This document shows, in pieces, positions 11,131 through 23,410 of a stretch of 64,000 bases of DNA. Each line of letters begins with the position of its first letter. Position 1 is the stretch's first letter. The position numbers and the translations under genes are program-made. The notes beneath the pieces were generated by a model. The model saw only the letters and a program-made list of their open reading frames with translations, was not told where the DNA came from and did no database searches. Source of the stretch: Capra hircus (taxonomy: Eukaryota > Chordata > Mammalia > Artiodactyla > Bovidae). The DNA lies in NCBI RefSeq assembly GCF_001704415.2, contig NW_017189517.1, positions 7,699,167-7,763,166 on the forward strand. Direction: 5' to 3'.

Positions 11131-12566
11131 GGGTGCTGGCTTATGAGAGCTTTTTATTTCAAAGGAGAACTGTCAAATTAGTGAACGAATAAAGAGTATA
11201 GAGTATGCACTCAATAAGATGTCACATTTTATATGGAAGGAATCATGCTTTTAGACAGGTAGGCTATTAATAAACTCTTTCCATAAATATATACTATGTG
11301 TATGAGTCCAAGAAAAATTGTGAAGGAGAAATACTTATAGTGTTGCCATACTTGTCTTCTGTGTTGTAGTCTCTTCTTAAGGCCATTGTAGTTCATGGTT
11401 AGGAGACTAGCCGGGCACCCTGGGGGCTCTCCATCACACTCTACACCCTTGCACTGATTTGCTGGAAGATTTTGGGGAACGCATTTCAGCATTCTCTAAT
11501 GGGCTTTCTTCATTTACTAAGAGGAACGTGGTGAGATGACGAAAGCCATGCTTTGCCACATGCCAGGTCAGCAGCACCAGGGCTGAGTCCGTGAAGCACT
11601 GCTGAAACCCCTGGAGCTCTAGGGGCTGGTGGGTCAGCAGTTTCAAAAATACCTGTTGTGCACTGACTTGTAGGACTTGTGCCTTCTCAGGTAGCTTCAG
11701 ATTCTGACAACTGGGTTGAAATACTGAAGGTTTAGGTGATAAGGCATCCTTTTTGTTCAAGCTGCCTGTTACATGATAAGGTCCTGGGGGCCACGCTTCA
11801 CTGCTCCTCACCCTGGCAGGATCTGAAGAGGTTTTGGAACTGTGTTCTCTGAGGGCCCCATGTCTTGGTGCCACTGTGGGCTCATCCACACCCTGGATGG
11901 ACACCTGCTCCCGTCTAGGGCCCACAGACCTCAGCCTCTTTATTTACCTCAGCCTGCTGAGTGCCAGGTAAAGTGCAGGTTAAGTAGTGTCAAGACCTGA
12001 TTGTTCCTCACCAGACTGTCTTCTCATATCTATGTGTTTATTTATTTACTTAATCATTCAAACATTTTCTAGAAACTGTGAGATAGATCCTGTGATACTT
12101 TGTATCAAGTGCGAAGCAGTAGTGGAGAATTATAGCACTACAAATAAAGCTGATCTAAGTTACAAAGCTATAATTGCAAGTTACTGAAGAAATGTGAAGC
12201 AGGGTTCTGGAGACTTTGGGCTGAGGTTTAGACTGAGATGCTAAAGGTGTCTCCAAAACTGCACACCAGTATCAGTTATTTAAATCTTTTCTCCCTTTCT
12301 CCTTTGTTTCAAAAGTGACTGGCTGCCATCTTTCTGACGATTTATGTCCCTTCCCATTTCCTGCCTGACTCGGCCCATTGGTTATCTTCTGTCCATAGTT
12401 CTGGAAAACTTCCTTTTCTCCTGGGGTCTTTCTCTCACATGGAGGACATTCTCAGGCCTCTTCTAGCTCCCAGCCAATTCTCTTGACCTTATCAAGTCCC
12501 AGCCTTTATGCCCTTTCTGTCCACCTTCTGTAGTTACTACTGAGCTGAAATTGTGCTTTCCATGGG
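11129..12566. other. Unassigned, contains a 163-codon minus-strand frame
   Basis: The frame at 11434-11925 (-) is among the longest that do not overlap a recognised repeat. I see no domain, signal peptide or membrane segment in it, and no conserved splice pattern around it. It could be chance, an exon of a non-annotated transcript or a decayed pseudogene. About 12040-12130 may be an L2 remnant. Confidence 0.3.
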
Positions 12567-12640
12567 TGCTGTGGGTTTAAGAGTCCCCTCCCCAAAATAG
12601 GTATGTTGAAGTCTTAACCTCAGCACCTCAGAATAGGACT

Positions 12641-13350
12641 TGGTTTTTCTTCCAGTTTTATTGAGCTATAAGAGACATTCAGTACTGTATAAGTTTAAGG
12701 TATACAGCATAAAGATTTGACTCACATATGTCATGAAATGATATGACAGTAAGTTTAGAGACCATCTATCATCTCATATAGATACAAAATTAAGTAAATA
12801 GAAAAAATATTTTTCCTTGTGATGAGATCCCTTAGTATTGACTGTTAACAACTTTTGTATATAACACACAACAGTGTTAATCATCCTTATCATGTTGAGC
12901 ATTATATTCACAGTATAATACTTTTTTATCTTACCAGTGATAGTTACCTTTTCACTGCCTTCATCCAGTTCCCCTCTCTCTACTCCCTGCCTCTGGTCAC
13001 CACAAATCTGACCTCTTTTTCTATGATTTCTGTTTTTGAGGCATAAGGGCTTCCTTGGTGGCTCAAGCAGTGAAGACTCTGCCTGCAATGCAGAAGACCT
13101 GGGTTCGATCCCTGGGTCAGGAAGATCTCCTGGAGAAGGGAATGGCAACCCACTCCAGTATTCTTGCCTGGAAAATCCGATGGACAGAGGAGCCTGGTGG
13201 GCTACAGCCTATGGAGTCACAAAGAGTTGAACACAACCAAATGACTAACACTTTCACTTTCACTTTTGACCTACAACTCTATGTAGTTCCTGTTACACAA
13301 CACAGTGATTTAATATTTCTCTACATTTCAAAATCTGAAATAGAGTACAG
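12641..13350 (-). mobile_element. L1 3' UTR, antisense, inserted in an LTR and itself interrupted
   Basis: Antisense L1M 3' UTR landmarks include TTTTATTGAGCTATAAGAGA, CATCATCTCATATAGATACA-like sequence at 12770 and, beyond the Bov-tA, GTTCCTGTTACACAACACAG. The LTR that hosts it resumes at GTGATCAAGTTAAAATGACA. Confidence 0.7.
13047..13265 (+). mobile_element. Bov-tA SINE, sense
   Basis: Complete Bov-tA: tRNA-like head GGGCTTCCTTGGTGGCTCAA with B box GGTTCGATCCCTGGG, BovB-like body, and a (CACTTT)n tail. It is the innermost layer of a three-layer nest. Confidence 0.95.
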
Positions 13351-13814
13351 GGGGTGATCAAGTTAAAATGACATCATTAAGGTGGGTCCTAATCCCATAT
13401 GACTGGTATCCTTATAAACAGGGGAAATTTGGCCACAGAGACAGACATGTACAGAGGAAAGACTATGTGAAGATCCAGAGGAATACCATCTATAAGCCAA
13501 GGAACCCTGGAAGCTACCAGAAGTTTGGAAAGGGACATGGAAGAAATTTTCCCTCACAGCCCTCAGAAAGAACAGACCCTGCCAATGCTTTGATCTCTGA
13601 CTTCCAGGCTCCAGAACTATGAGACAATACATGTCTGTTGTTTAAACCACCCAGTTTGTGGCACTTTGTTATTTGAAAGCCCCAGTACAATGACCACAAA
13701 TATGATTTCCTGATGCTCAAAGCCAAAGGCCCCTTCTTACACACTCTGATTGACCCATCTGCACTTTTTAACCCTGTTAGCCACTTTTTAAAAATTGAGA
13801 GTTAGATGAAATAA

Positions 13815-14155
13815 AATTTGAGACTTAGGATGGTGAGATGGAATAACCAGAGCTCTAGAATTAGGCCAAGTGTTAGTCACTCAGCCGTGTCTGTTTGTGA
13901 CCCCATGGACTATAGCCCACCAGGCTCCTCTGTCCATGGAATTCTCCAGGCAAGAATACTGGATTGGGTTGCCATTTTGTTCTCCAAGAGTTAAGCCAAG
14001 CTGGGCTCAAATTCTTGGGTAATTTTATTCCTCTTCTCTGCACCCATGAAATAGAATTTGTATCTACCTCATATAGTAGTTGTGAGGATTATGAGATGAT
14101 GCATGTAAAATATGTCATACAACTAAGCACAACATAAATAAAAACTAAATGTTAG
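13815..14155 (+). mobile_element. MIR SINE, sense, split by a Bov-tA fragment
   Basis: MIR core and tail blocks (CTACCTCATATAGTAGTTGTG, shortened here, and GAGGATTATGAGATGATGCA) lie to the right of the insertion; the head lies to the left. Confidence 0.6.
13871..13990 (-). mobile_element. Bov-tA fragment, antisense
   Basis: The fragment runs from GTTAGTCACTCAGCC to the TTGTTCTCCAAG block and lacks the tRNA-like head. Flanks TTAGGCCAAG (13861-13870) and TTAAGCCAAG (13991-14000) are a 10-bp target duplication with one mismatch. Confidence 0.92.
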
Positions 14156-16047
14156 CTCTGTAGTCAAGCTGGGAAGAACTTAGAGGTTGAGTGGTCAGCC
14201 AGTGTACCAAGCCAGATGGTAGGACCCTGGAAGTTAGCCACTGATGGTGATTTAGCAGGGTAGGTGTTTGTCCCTTCTCTGCACTCTGACTTTTCTACTG
14301 TACTTAGCAGGCTGGCCACTCTCATGGGTGCATTGTCTCATTAGATTTTAAGATGATTGATGGTAGACATATTAACTATTTCAAGAATGAAGGAATGACT
14401 GAATGGGGAAAAGCTAACAGAGCATTCTTGGCCTATCCAAGGGCTCAGTGTTTGTGCTGTTGTGTCAAGGCTCATCGTGGAAAGCAGTGAGCTGCATGAG
14501 TCTGTAGAATGACAGAAGCTGCTCTTAATGAGTTGATTGTTGGGACTGAATTGTGTTTTTATCAAGTTCTCAACAACCCCGTCTGCCAGGACTGCATAAA
14601 AAATTCTTTTTTGTAAATCACTACGGGAACCAACCCGAATGAGTGATGGAAATGCACTTTCAACATACTGTTTGAAACTGTAGGCACGAGGGCTGTGTAT
14701 TACTGTCATTTCTGTGATTTCATTATCAGAATTGTCCACTTGTGCTTCACAGATGCAGAGATAACAGCAAGACTGACATTTTAGAAAAGCACTTTGTCAC
14801 TTTAAGAATGCAGAAGGCCAAGCCAGAAAGAACATTCACTTCATGGGCCAAAATTCTATGGCAGTAATCCTAGAAATCACAAATGTAGGTAGGTCGGAAC
14901 TTGTTGGTTCCTGTGTCATTTTACAAATGTCATTCAGCTGGCTGTGTAGAAGAATGTGCTTCCTCAGCAAACACTAATTTTCTTTAATGAACAATCGAAA
15001 GGCTCTTTGTATTCCTTATTATATGTGACTCTGAGGTGGGTTTGCATTGATTTTGTTGTAATTCAAACATAAGCTTCTGTTTCACATCAGTCTGAGGACT
15101 ATCTTTTCAGCAGTCTGAATATTTTTTTCAAACAACTCCATATTTACTCAGTTTACCCACGGCCCCACCACTACCCTCCATTTATTCTAGTCTAGAGAGA
15201 AATATTTCCCAGGGCAGATGTAGAGAGGAAAAAATCATGGTGGATTTTTCTAGTGCTATCCAGGGAGCTTAAAATAAAACGCTGTATTTATACTTCATTG
15301 AGTAAGAAGGTTGGCTTGGCTAAAAAAGCTGGCAAGCATTAATAAAATACAAGATTTAAAAAGAGGCAACAGTTGTGTTACCGCCCCCACCCCCTTGCAA
15401 ATAAAAAAACACAAGGCAGAGAGTGGCAGGAGATGAAGCTGAATAATGAGGCATTTTTCTAAGAAAGAGAAAGAGTAGTAAAGTGATTCTCAACTCTGGG
15501 CCAAATCCTTGGCCTAACCCTGGCCTGATTCAGTGCAGCCCAGCTTACACTCTACTATAAGACTCAGAGAAGGCAGGGTGTACACAATCAGTATCCTTTT
15601 GTGTCATCCCTTTTATAGCTCCAAGTTGTCTTGAAATACCCTGACATGCATGTTCTCATCTCAATGTTACTTATAACACTGAAAACTTGGGAATATTTCA
15701 AGCATCAAACAGAACAGAACTGGTTAATTAAACTGTGATGCAGCTAAGTGATAGCCATGTTGTAGAAAAGGGATTGAATGACATGGGATGATATTTACAC
15801 TACATCAATAATTAGGGAAAAAGCAGATTATATGATAGTCCAGTAGGAGCTTCATAAAATGTGTACAAATATCCAGAGAAGTCTGGAATATAATTTCTCA
15901 AATTGTTCACAATGGCTGTTTCTGGGTTGTAGAATTAAAGATGGATTTTCTTTTCCTTTGTGCTTTTAAAATGTTCTCTACAATGATAATGAACGTGTAT
16001 TAACTTTATAATCAGAAAAAGAGAGGGTACCTCTTTACCCCTTGTAA
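14156..16047. other. Low-repeat region, possible conserved non-coding DNA
   Basis: About 14430-15130 has no repeat signature and no coding frame of note, and reads like conserved single-copy non-coding sequence. About 15640-16020 resembles the 3' part of an old LINE-like repeat (ACAATGATAATGAACGTGTA), family unresolved. Confidence 0.4.
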
Positions 16048-16490
16048 ATGCTGTTGTAGTGGCCTGAATGGTGGCACCCTCCCCCCCGCCAATATATGTA
16101 AGTTTCCTAGTCTTTGGAGCCTGTGAATGGGACCTTATTTGGAAAGAGAGTGCAGATGTAATTAACTTAAGGGTCTCAAGATGAGATCGTCCTGGACAGT
16201 TCAGATGGGCTGTAAATCCAGTGACAAGTCTCTTTATGGAAGACAGAAGAGGAGAAGGTACAGATGCAGAGAAGAAAGCCATGAAGCTCAAGTGGAATTT
16301 GGCCATAAACGAAGGCATGCTGCCAGTCATGAGGAACCAGAAGAGGCAAGGAAGCATTCACCCCTAGGTCCTCCTGGGAGGGGCACATACACCTACTGAC
16401 ACCTTGATTTTGAACTTCTAGAATTGTGAGAAAATTTCTGTTGTTTTAAGTTTGTGGTAATTTGTTACAGGAGCCATGGGAAATGAGTAC
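16048..16490 (+). mobile_element. MaLR-type (MLT1-like) solo LTR, sense
   Basis: Ordered landmarks: GGGACCTTATTTGGAAAGAG, GTGCAGATGTAATTAACTTA, ACTGACACCTTGATTTTGAA, and TGAGAAAATTTCTGTTGTTT near the end. Diverged, non-coding. Confidence 0.75.
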
Positions 16491-18857
16491 GCACTACAGT
16501 GGGCCAGATAGTCCATTGACTATTCCTTCTGCACAGATATCTGACCAGACTCCTCTCTGGCTCTCCTCAGCCCTGGACCACAGTTTTCACCATCTTCAAG
16601 GTGCCATGCCAAGCCCTTTTGTCAGCTCATCGTCCATCCACGTGGCATGTCTCCTCCCTCCCTTAACTTTTCACTCTTGCTTGTGAGACCTTCCTTTGAT
16701 TACTACACACCTCCTGTGTTGTCTGGTCCAGGCTGCGAGCTTGTCCTCTGGGTGTCTCTGGCAACTGGACAATTGTTGATTCACATTCACAAAAGGGCCC
16801 TGGTGGCTGCCGAAGGCCTCTGTCTTTTCAAAGGAGATCCATTGACTTTCACCGTCCTTTCAAATATCTGCAATGACTTCAAGAGGCACCCACATGACAG
16901 GGGCACCCAGGATACTTGGGCTACATCATTATCCAGTTAGAGGAGAAAGGGAAATTCTTTATAGCAACATGAGGAGAAATCATTCCCAAAGTCCCTGAAG
17001 AGATTTCCCAGAGAACAGAGGTAGATAGTTTGCAGATCCTTTGTTGTTCCTGTTGGCAGAGCAAGTGACAATAGCCCGCTGGTGACTTGACTCTGCACAT
17101 GGCAGCTTCATCTCCCATTCCTTGCTGATGGTCCAGTAATCCCTAGGTGCCAGGTTCTCCCCTCCTGCCATTGTTCCCATTCTCAGGTCTGCCTGGGACG
17201 AAGCCCTCATCCAGCGTGGTCCTCCTAGCCTGACTCATCCCCTGCCTCCTACCCAAGTCCTTCAGATCTGGCTCTGAGTCCCACTCCCCATTTTCCAAGC
17301 CTAGCCTCTTGTGTCTCTTTAGCAGCATGGCCTCCCATCTACCTCTGTTCCAGTCTCCATGTGTGGAAATGATCTCTTTGTGGAAGTGGAATGTTTTCAA
17401 GTTCATGTTACCTGATGATATGATATCCACAAGATGAAGGAAAGAAGAAATGAAGCAAACCCTCAAGTGAATGAAATTATTGTCTGTGGCTGAATAATCT
17501 CTGCAAAGAAAAGGTTGTAGTAAATCACTGCCATGAAAATGTTTTCCCTTCTGCCCCTTGGATCCGCATGATAATTCCCTAAGCAAAGCTCTCATTTTAT
17601 TTTGCAAGGGAAAAAGAAAGAAACTGATGAGAAAAGGTTGAACAGTGGCCTCCCAAATGTGAGAAAATGCTTGCCTTGCATGATCATAATAAAAAAAAAA
17701 GGAGTTGATCTGTTTGGCTCTTTCTTCCCTACTGCACTGGGAACTACTCGAGGCAAGCAGCTTCTGGATTCCCAGCACTTAGCGCAGAGTTGGTGCTCCT
17801 TAGATATTCGTGGTATTTTTTTGCTCACAGCCCTGTGCTTTTAGTTCGGGAACTGTCAAGAGAGAAGCAGAGCAAACACATTGATATAAGATCTGCTGTT
17901 TGTCTGGATTACTGTCCCGAAGCCCTTTAGACAAGACCTTCCTATCACCCATCTCAGAAGCATAAAAGATTTTCAGCAGGTGAGAATGGGGGAAAGCTGA
18001 TAACGTTTTCTCTTTTCAGTCTAGAAAAAGTATCAGCAAGGAGCTTTATGTTGGGAGGTGATAAGGGACGCCACTCACAATGGGGCAGATCAATGCCCAG
18101 TCCCTCAGTGGTCAGCAAACACAGTGGTGACAGAGGAGGTGGTGCTGAGAGACTAATCAACTTAGGTCCTGACATCCCTCCACCACAGGACCCAGGATTG
18201 CAGGAATAATCGATGCAAGCTATACTGCTTGTGCTAAGACAAGACAGGACAGGAATTGGTTTTCAGTGGCTGCTGTCAGCCTCTAGAACACAATTGGAAG
18301 GCAGCTCCAGAGTGGTAGGTTCCTTCCTGGGATGGAATAGAAGGATGATCTTCCTAGTCATGAGTCTTGGGGCCCAAGCCAAATGGTGTCTTGTAACTGA
18401 ACTTCAGAAAGTTTTGCATCTGGAAGAAAAAAGCAATCTATAGCTGGGAAGGAAAGCCAGAAAATCAAGACCTGAACAGTTAGTCAAACAGGTCACCATT
18501 CTGGAAGAGTTGTACTAGCTGGAAGCCAGATGAGAATAAGGGAGCAAGCAGAGAGGAGAACAATGTGGCAGGGGTCAAAACTGGTGTCTAAAGTAATTTC
18601 ATGAACACAGCCTTCCTCTGCATGTCCCCGCATGCTTTGTGGGGCAAGGGGCAGGCTCTCGAAGCTCTAGAATGGCTGTTTTCCCCATTTTCTGGCCCAG
18701 TCAGATTAGCCTAGGGCTGACAACCATGAAAAATGGCAGGTTTGGGGCGGGAACGGGATTAGTATAACCCTGCCAAAGACAGTACCATGTTGAAGGGTTA
18801 ATTTGAGGATTAATGATACAATATCCTTTGTGAAACACAGAACACTACACACTACAA
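16491..18857. other. Low-repeat region without a supported gene
   Basis: A 211-codon minus-strand frame (17143-17778) has no recognisable domain and contains a homopolymer-encoded FFFYY run; it is probably chance. About 17735-17805 resembles a sense L2 3' end (CCCAGCACTTAGCGCAGAG). The remainder is unassigned. Confidence 0.4.
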
Positions 18858-20642
18858 GTCAACAAATATTTACTGAACTTATTGCATGTAAGACTCTCTC
18901 ATTAATGTAAGGATTGTATAGAGATGGGTATCAAATCCCATGTTCTCCCTAAATATAGAGTGTCTTATCTTAGATGATAAAGACATGGAGAGAGATGGGA
19001 AAACACAGGTCATGTTCCAAGTACAATGCCAGGTAAAGTGGGGTGGGGACAGGAAATGAAGCAGGAAAGATATGTTAGGGTAGACTCCAGTGCCAGCCAC
19101 CAGCAGGTATTACTTAGAACGCTAGTTGGATAGTACTGTGTAGACATGTGGAAGGCACTTGGGCTAATCCAGTGGTCTAAGTAGAGATGATGTGGGTCTG
19201 ACTTAACTCTGGTGGCACTGGGACAAGAATAGAGACAGGACTGATGGACACTGGAGAGGTGAACTGGCTCTGACTTGGTGACTGATGGATTGTTGGGAAT
19301 AAGGTAGAGAGGAAACAAAGATGACAGCATGCTTTCAACCCCAGGGGAGTAAATGAATAGGATCACTCATAGAAATTGAGAAAGCAGCTGGGGTCATTGA
19401 TTTGAAAGTGGGCATTTGTTTGGTTTTGAACATGCTGGCTTTGTGCTAGTTGAACATCTGAATAAAGGTACCCCAAATGCTACTGAAAATGTGAAATGAG
19501 ACTAGCACAGACCCCCTGCCATAGGTTTCCTGTGTGCTCCATACCTGCACACCACCTTCCCTTACAGCTATGTCTGTAATGAGTTTCTGTTAGCTCTGTA
19601 TGGAGAATGACTTTGTTCAGTGTCCTTTGTTCAATGAGTAGTTATAGGTTCACAATATGGTTTTTTTAAAATTAGTGAGCTAGTGATTAGGAGCAAGGTC
19701 AAGGCTAAGTCTGATGGATAACAATGACCAAAGTGATCATTCAAACCACTGGTAGATTAAATCAGTGAAGGGGTGTTTTGGGTTGAACTGTCTCCCCAAA
19801 TTCATGTGTTGAAGTCCTAGCTTCCAGTACCTTGGAATATGTGCCCTTATTTGAAGATAAGGTCTTTATAGAGGTAATCAAGCTAAAATAAGGTAAAGAA
19901 GGTGGGTCCTAAACCACTATGACTAGTGTCCTTATAAAAAGGGGAAATTTGGACAGATACAGACATGCATACATAGGGAAGGAAAAATAATTTTCCCTTT
20001 ATCCTTTTAGGTTCTTGGCTAAGACCCTGTGTAACAGGAGAAAAGCAAACAAGTTTAATAATGTGTATACCTCCTGTATGCATGAGAGATACCCAGGAAA
20101 ACCAAGCAGTTCTCCCAGATGGCCCAAGCCATCACATTAAATACCATCTCCAGGTAAAGAGAGAAGAAAATGTTAGGGGCAGGGGAATCAGTTATGAGAG
20201 GTGACCAGGAACAAAGATACCGTTATCATGCAGCTTTAAGTCCATTCTCCATAGATTTTTCTGGAAATGTGGACATTCTCTTCTTGGTATACAGGGGGAG
20301 ACACACTTATAAATGGAGGTTTCCCTTATTTCTCTTTTTGTAAATCTCTCTTACAAAAGAGTAACTTCTAGTTGACTTTCAGAGCTTCTCCTGTATCTGT
20401 TATTTCTTTAAAAATAAACAGTTCAAGATAATCGTCATGTTAAAGAGGCATATTTTAGGGTGACATATCTTCTTGCTCCCCTTTGCATAGAAGGAAGATG
20501 ATATCAAAGGGATTCAGAACATGTCTCCCCAAAAGGTGCCACTTTGGCATGTGGATTATTTGGAGCTTGAAGACAATTGGGCTTCAAAAGTTTCAGGAGG
20601 AGCTTTTTACTCCTCTGAACTACACAGTGATTCAGTTATGCA

Positions 20643-20667
20643 TATATGTGTGTGTGTGTGTGTGTAT
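20643..20667. repeat. (TG)n microsatellite
   Basis: A short TG run at the start of the antisense L1 3' end, as often seen there. Confidence 0.85.
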
Positions 20668-20920
20668 TTTTCAGATTCTTTTTCCTTCTAGGTTATTACA
20701 AAATATTGAGTACAGTTCTCTGTGCTATACAATATGTCCTTGTTGGTTATTTTAGTGTGTACATGTTAATCCCAACCTCCTAATTTATCCCTCCCCCATG
20801 CCTTTCCCTTTGGTTTGTTTTCTGTTTCTGTGGATCTGTTTCCATTTTCAAGCATCTGTTCTTATTGTCCAGTGAATTACCCTCCTCCTTTCTGAAACAC
20901 CAGATCCCCATCCCATCTCT
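20665..20920 (-). mobile_element. L1 3' UTR, antisense, inside the LTR-like repeat
   Basis: GTACAGTTCTCTGTGCTATA and TTTCTGTTTCTGTGGATCTG are antisense artiodactyl L1 3' UTR landmarks. It is the innermost layer of the nest. Confidence 0.75.
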
Positions 20921-21660
20921 TAGCTCAGGATGGCATATAAGCTTCAACTGCCCAACTTGCCCTTAGGTATCATATCTTTGGGGCTCCCGTACATGAGTCA
21001 TGAAATTTGTTTTTGTACGGTTAATCTGTCTTATGCCAGTTTAATTATTAAACCAAGCAAAGAACCCAGAAGAGTAGAGGAACATGTTTTCTTCTTTCAG
21101 TATAAAGAGATATAAGGAAAAGATGGCCATTTATAAGCTAAGGAGAGAGCCCTGAAACAAATCTCTCCCACATAGCCTCAAAAGAAACCAACTCTGCCAA
21201 CACATAGACCTCAGACTTCTAGCCTCCAGAACCATCAGGCAGATTTCTGTCCTGTCAGCCATCTTGTTCGTGGGGATTTGTTATGGTTGCTCCGGCACAC
21301 TAACAGAGGGTGAACATATGTAAGGGAGAAAAGAGCAGAGGACTCAAGTTCAAAGCATAAGATCACATCTATCCAGAATGAAAGAAAACAGGAAATAGGA
21401 AGACCCCAAAATATATTGGTTATTATAGAGCTAGAAGGAGAGCAACAGTAATGTCATGTCATGGAAACTTTGGGAGGCAAGACTTTCAAAAAAAGGGAGT
21501 GGCAGATAACAGTGCCAGATGTTACAAGGAACATGAATAGGACAGAGACTGAGTGGTTTTGTCATGAGGAGGTCATGGAGGTCTGACATGGTCTGTGGTA
21601 AAGGGTGGGGGATGCAGAAGGCAGATGATGTGTAAACAGGAGGGAGGAGTGGAGACTGTG

Positions 21661-22129
21661 GTACTCAGATGTGTCTGAGGAGTGGGACAGGTTGGCTGCC
21701 TCAGAATCAGCTGGGGAGACAATAAAAAACTGGATTTCTAAGCCTCAACCCCAAATTGTATTCAGACTCCTTGGGTGTGGGGTAGGTTTAGAACTGCTTT
21801 CTTAAAAGCTCTCTACGTGTTTCTCATACACAGGTAGATTTCAGAACCACATGCTCAACTTTTATTGAAGGGAACTGGTGGTAAAGTAGAAGCGAGAGAG
21901 AAAAAAAAGACTGTTGATCAGGATTGATTAGAAAAGATTGAACTAACAGCCCCAAACCTCAGTGTTTTTAACTCTCTGTCAGTGAGGAATGCTGGTTTCC
22001 TACTCCTGCTGTCTGATGATCATAAGCTAGGGGAGAGGTCTCTGTTTAAGTCAGGCTGACAAAGCCTTTAATCATCTTGCTGCTATACCTTCTAGAACGT
22101 GAGGTCAGCTGCTCCTTCAAGGAAAAAGT
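21661..22129. other. Unassigned
   Basis: No repeat family or coding frame recognised. Confidence 0.4.
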
Positions 22130-22340
22130 GCATGGACATTTTATTGATATGTTTGCTCTTCTAAGCAAGTGATGTGTTACCTCCTTTCACAATTCATTGG
22201 CCAGAACGAGTCACATGAGCTTTCCTAACCATAAGGAGTGGGCAGTATGGACTGTTACATATCTCGGAGGAGAGGAGAACTGGGTGAAGACAAGTCATGT
22301 TTGCTTGGAAAGGAACAGAGAAGTGGAAAAGTGTTTTCCA
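22130..22340. mobile_element. Old interspersed repeat, family unresolved
   Basis: CATTGGCCAGAACGAGTCAC near 22195, within a longer block, matches the same family as 35640-35800. Both are diverged and non-coding. Confidence 0.35.
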
Positions 22341-23410
22341 CTTGGGAGAGAACTGAGCATGTGTGTAGGGCAAGAGAAGGGTGCCAGAGGAAAGGAATTG
22401 TAAAGGGGAAAGGAGGAGGGTGAGAAAAAACAAGAATCAACAAGGTAAGGTCCTGGAAGGGGGATGGGCACAAAAGTGCCAATTAGGGTGGGCCTCACCT
22501 TGGAAAAAGGGATGTGTTTCTTCCTTAGAGTCAAACATGCCCTAAAGACACGTCTGTATGATTTTGTAGGGCATGGAAATTCTCATCATCGCTATTACCA
22601 ATATTATTCTGAGACTTGACCTGTCCTTCCTTTCTCCTCTCCAAATTTCTATTTACAATTCTTTCATATGAGAGGTCAGACAGTTCCAGCATTTCCAAAA
22701 TTAACCCAAGGCGATTAGTCAACAGGACTGAATTAGCAGGGCATTCAAGAGTCAATTGTGTCTCTCCCATCTTAAAGGTAAAGTTGAACGTTGAATCAAA
22801 GCATATACTTCAGAGTCTCCTATGAATGGGCAGTTTGGGGCTTTGGGGGCTCCATTTTCTTGTGCAGGTTCCCAGAAAATGGGAATGGCCATCAACAAAG
22901 TATTACAATGTGAATTGTGTGTTCCCCTACCAGCTAGGTCATACTATGGCTTCCCCTGTACTTAGGATTCAAAGTCATGAAAAGCAGGACCTCCATCTGC
23001 AAGGGACCTTGAGAGATAGGACCATGCTAAACTGACTAAAGTAAATAAAAATTGTTTCTATTTTTGGAAGCCCACATCAGAGACTGATTACTTGGTGACT
23101 TCCATTCTTGCTTTTACTTCCCTAGCCTTGCATTTCAGATGCCTCTCCTCTTGTTGTGCTCTCTATGGACATGGAGAATAATCCCTAATATACACAAAGA
23201 CATTCTTATACTGCCCTATAGCCCTCATTTCAAACTCAGAACATCTTTTCTCTTTCCCATAAATGTATCCCAGTGGCTAATATGTGCCAGTTACTGTGGC
23301 TTTAAAATTAATAAGTTAATAAATCAGTCTTTGCTTTCAAATAACTTGTAGGCAGGTAAAAATATCCCTTGGCTGAGTACCCACCCACCCTCCACCCCCC
23401 ACCTCCCCAC
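22341..23410. other. Unassigned, no gene seen
   Basis: Small frames on both strands lack any domain. About 23285-23355 may be an antisense L2 3' remnant (AATATGTGCCAGTTACTGTG). Confidence 0.4.

Larger units (their letters stand above)
12567..13692 (+). mobile_element. MaLR-type (MLT1-like) solo LTR, interrupted
   Basis: The left part (TATGTTGAAGTCTTAACCTC, about 12602) and the right part (TGGTATCCTTATAAACAGGG, then CTCCAGAACTATGAGACAAT and CACCCAGTTTGTGGCACTTT) are ordered landmarks of MLT1-class LTRs. An L1 segment of about 0.7 kb (12641-13350) splits them. There is no internal proviral region; this is a solo LTR. Confidence 0.7.
19985..21105. mobile_element. LTR-like repeat, copy A, family unresolved
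   Basis: The stretch 20030-20470 aligns along its length with 23426-24190, including GAGAGATACCCAGGAAAACC versus GAGAGACCCAGGAAAACTGA and the shared TCTCTTACAA..GGTAACTTCTAG block. The right end (TAATCTGTCTTATGCCAGTT, 21024-21043) resembles the terminal part of some endogenous retrovirus LTRs. No coding region is present. Confidence 0.55.
19775..21310 (+). mobile_element. MaLR-type (MLT1-like) solo LTR, split
   Basis: The left half (TTGAACTGTCTCCCCAAATT; GTGTCCTTATAAAAAGGGGA) ends near 19985 and the right half (GATGGCCATTTATAAGCTAA; CTTCTAGCCTCCAGAACCAT) begins near 21105. The intervening 1.1 kb is a different element. Confidence 0.7.
18858..21660 (-). mobile_element. L2 LINE, antisense, interrupted by a nest of younger repeats
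   Basis: The left end (CAACAAATATTTACTGAACT) is the reversed L2 3' terminus. Around 19410-19460, GGTTTTGAACATGCTGGCTT matches an antisense L2 ORF2 block. After the LTR nest, 21310-21660 seems to continue in L2 order (GACTGAGTGGTTTTGTCATG region). The 19500-19775 part is not clearly L2. Continuity is an inference from block order. Confidence 0.5.
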
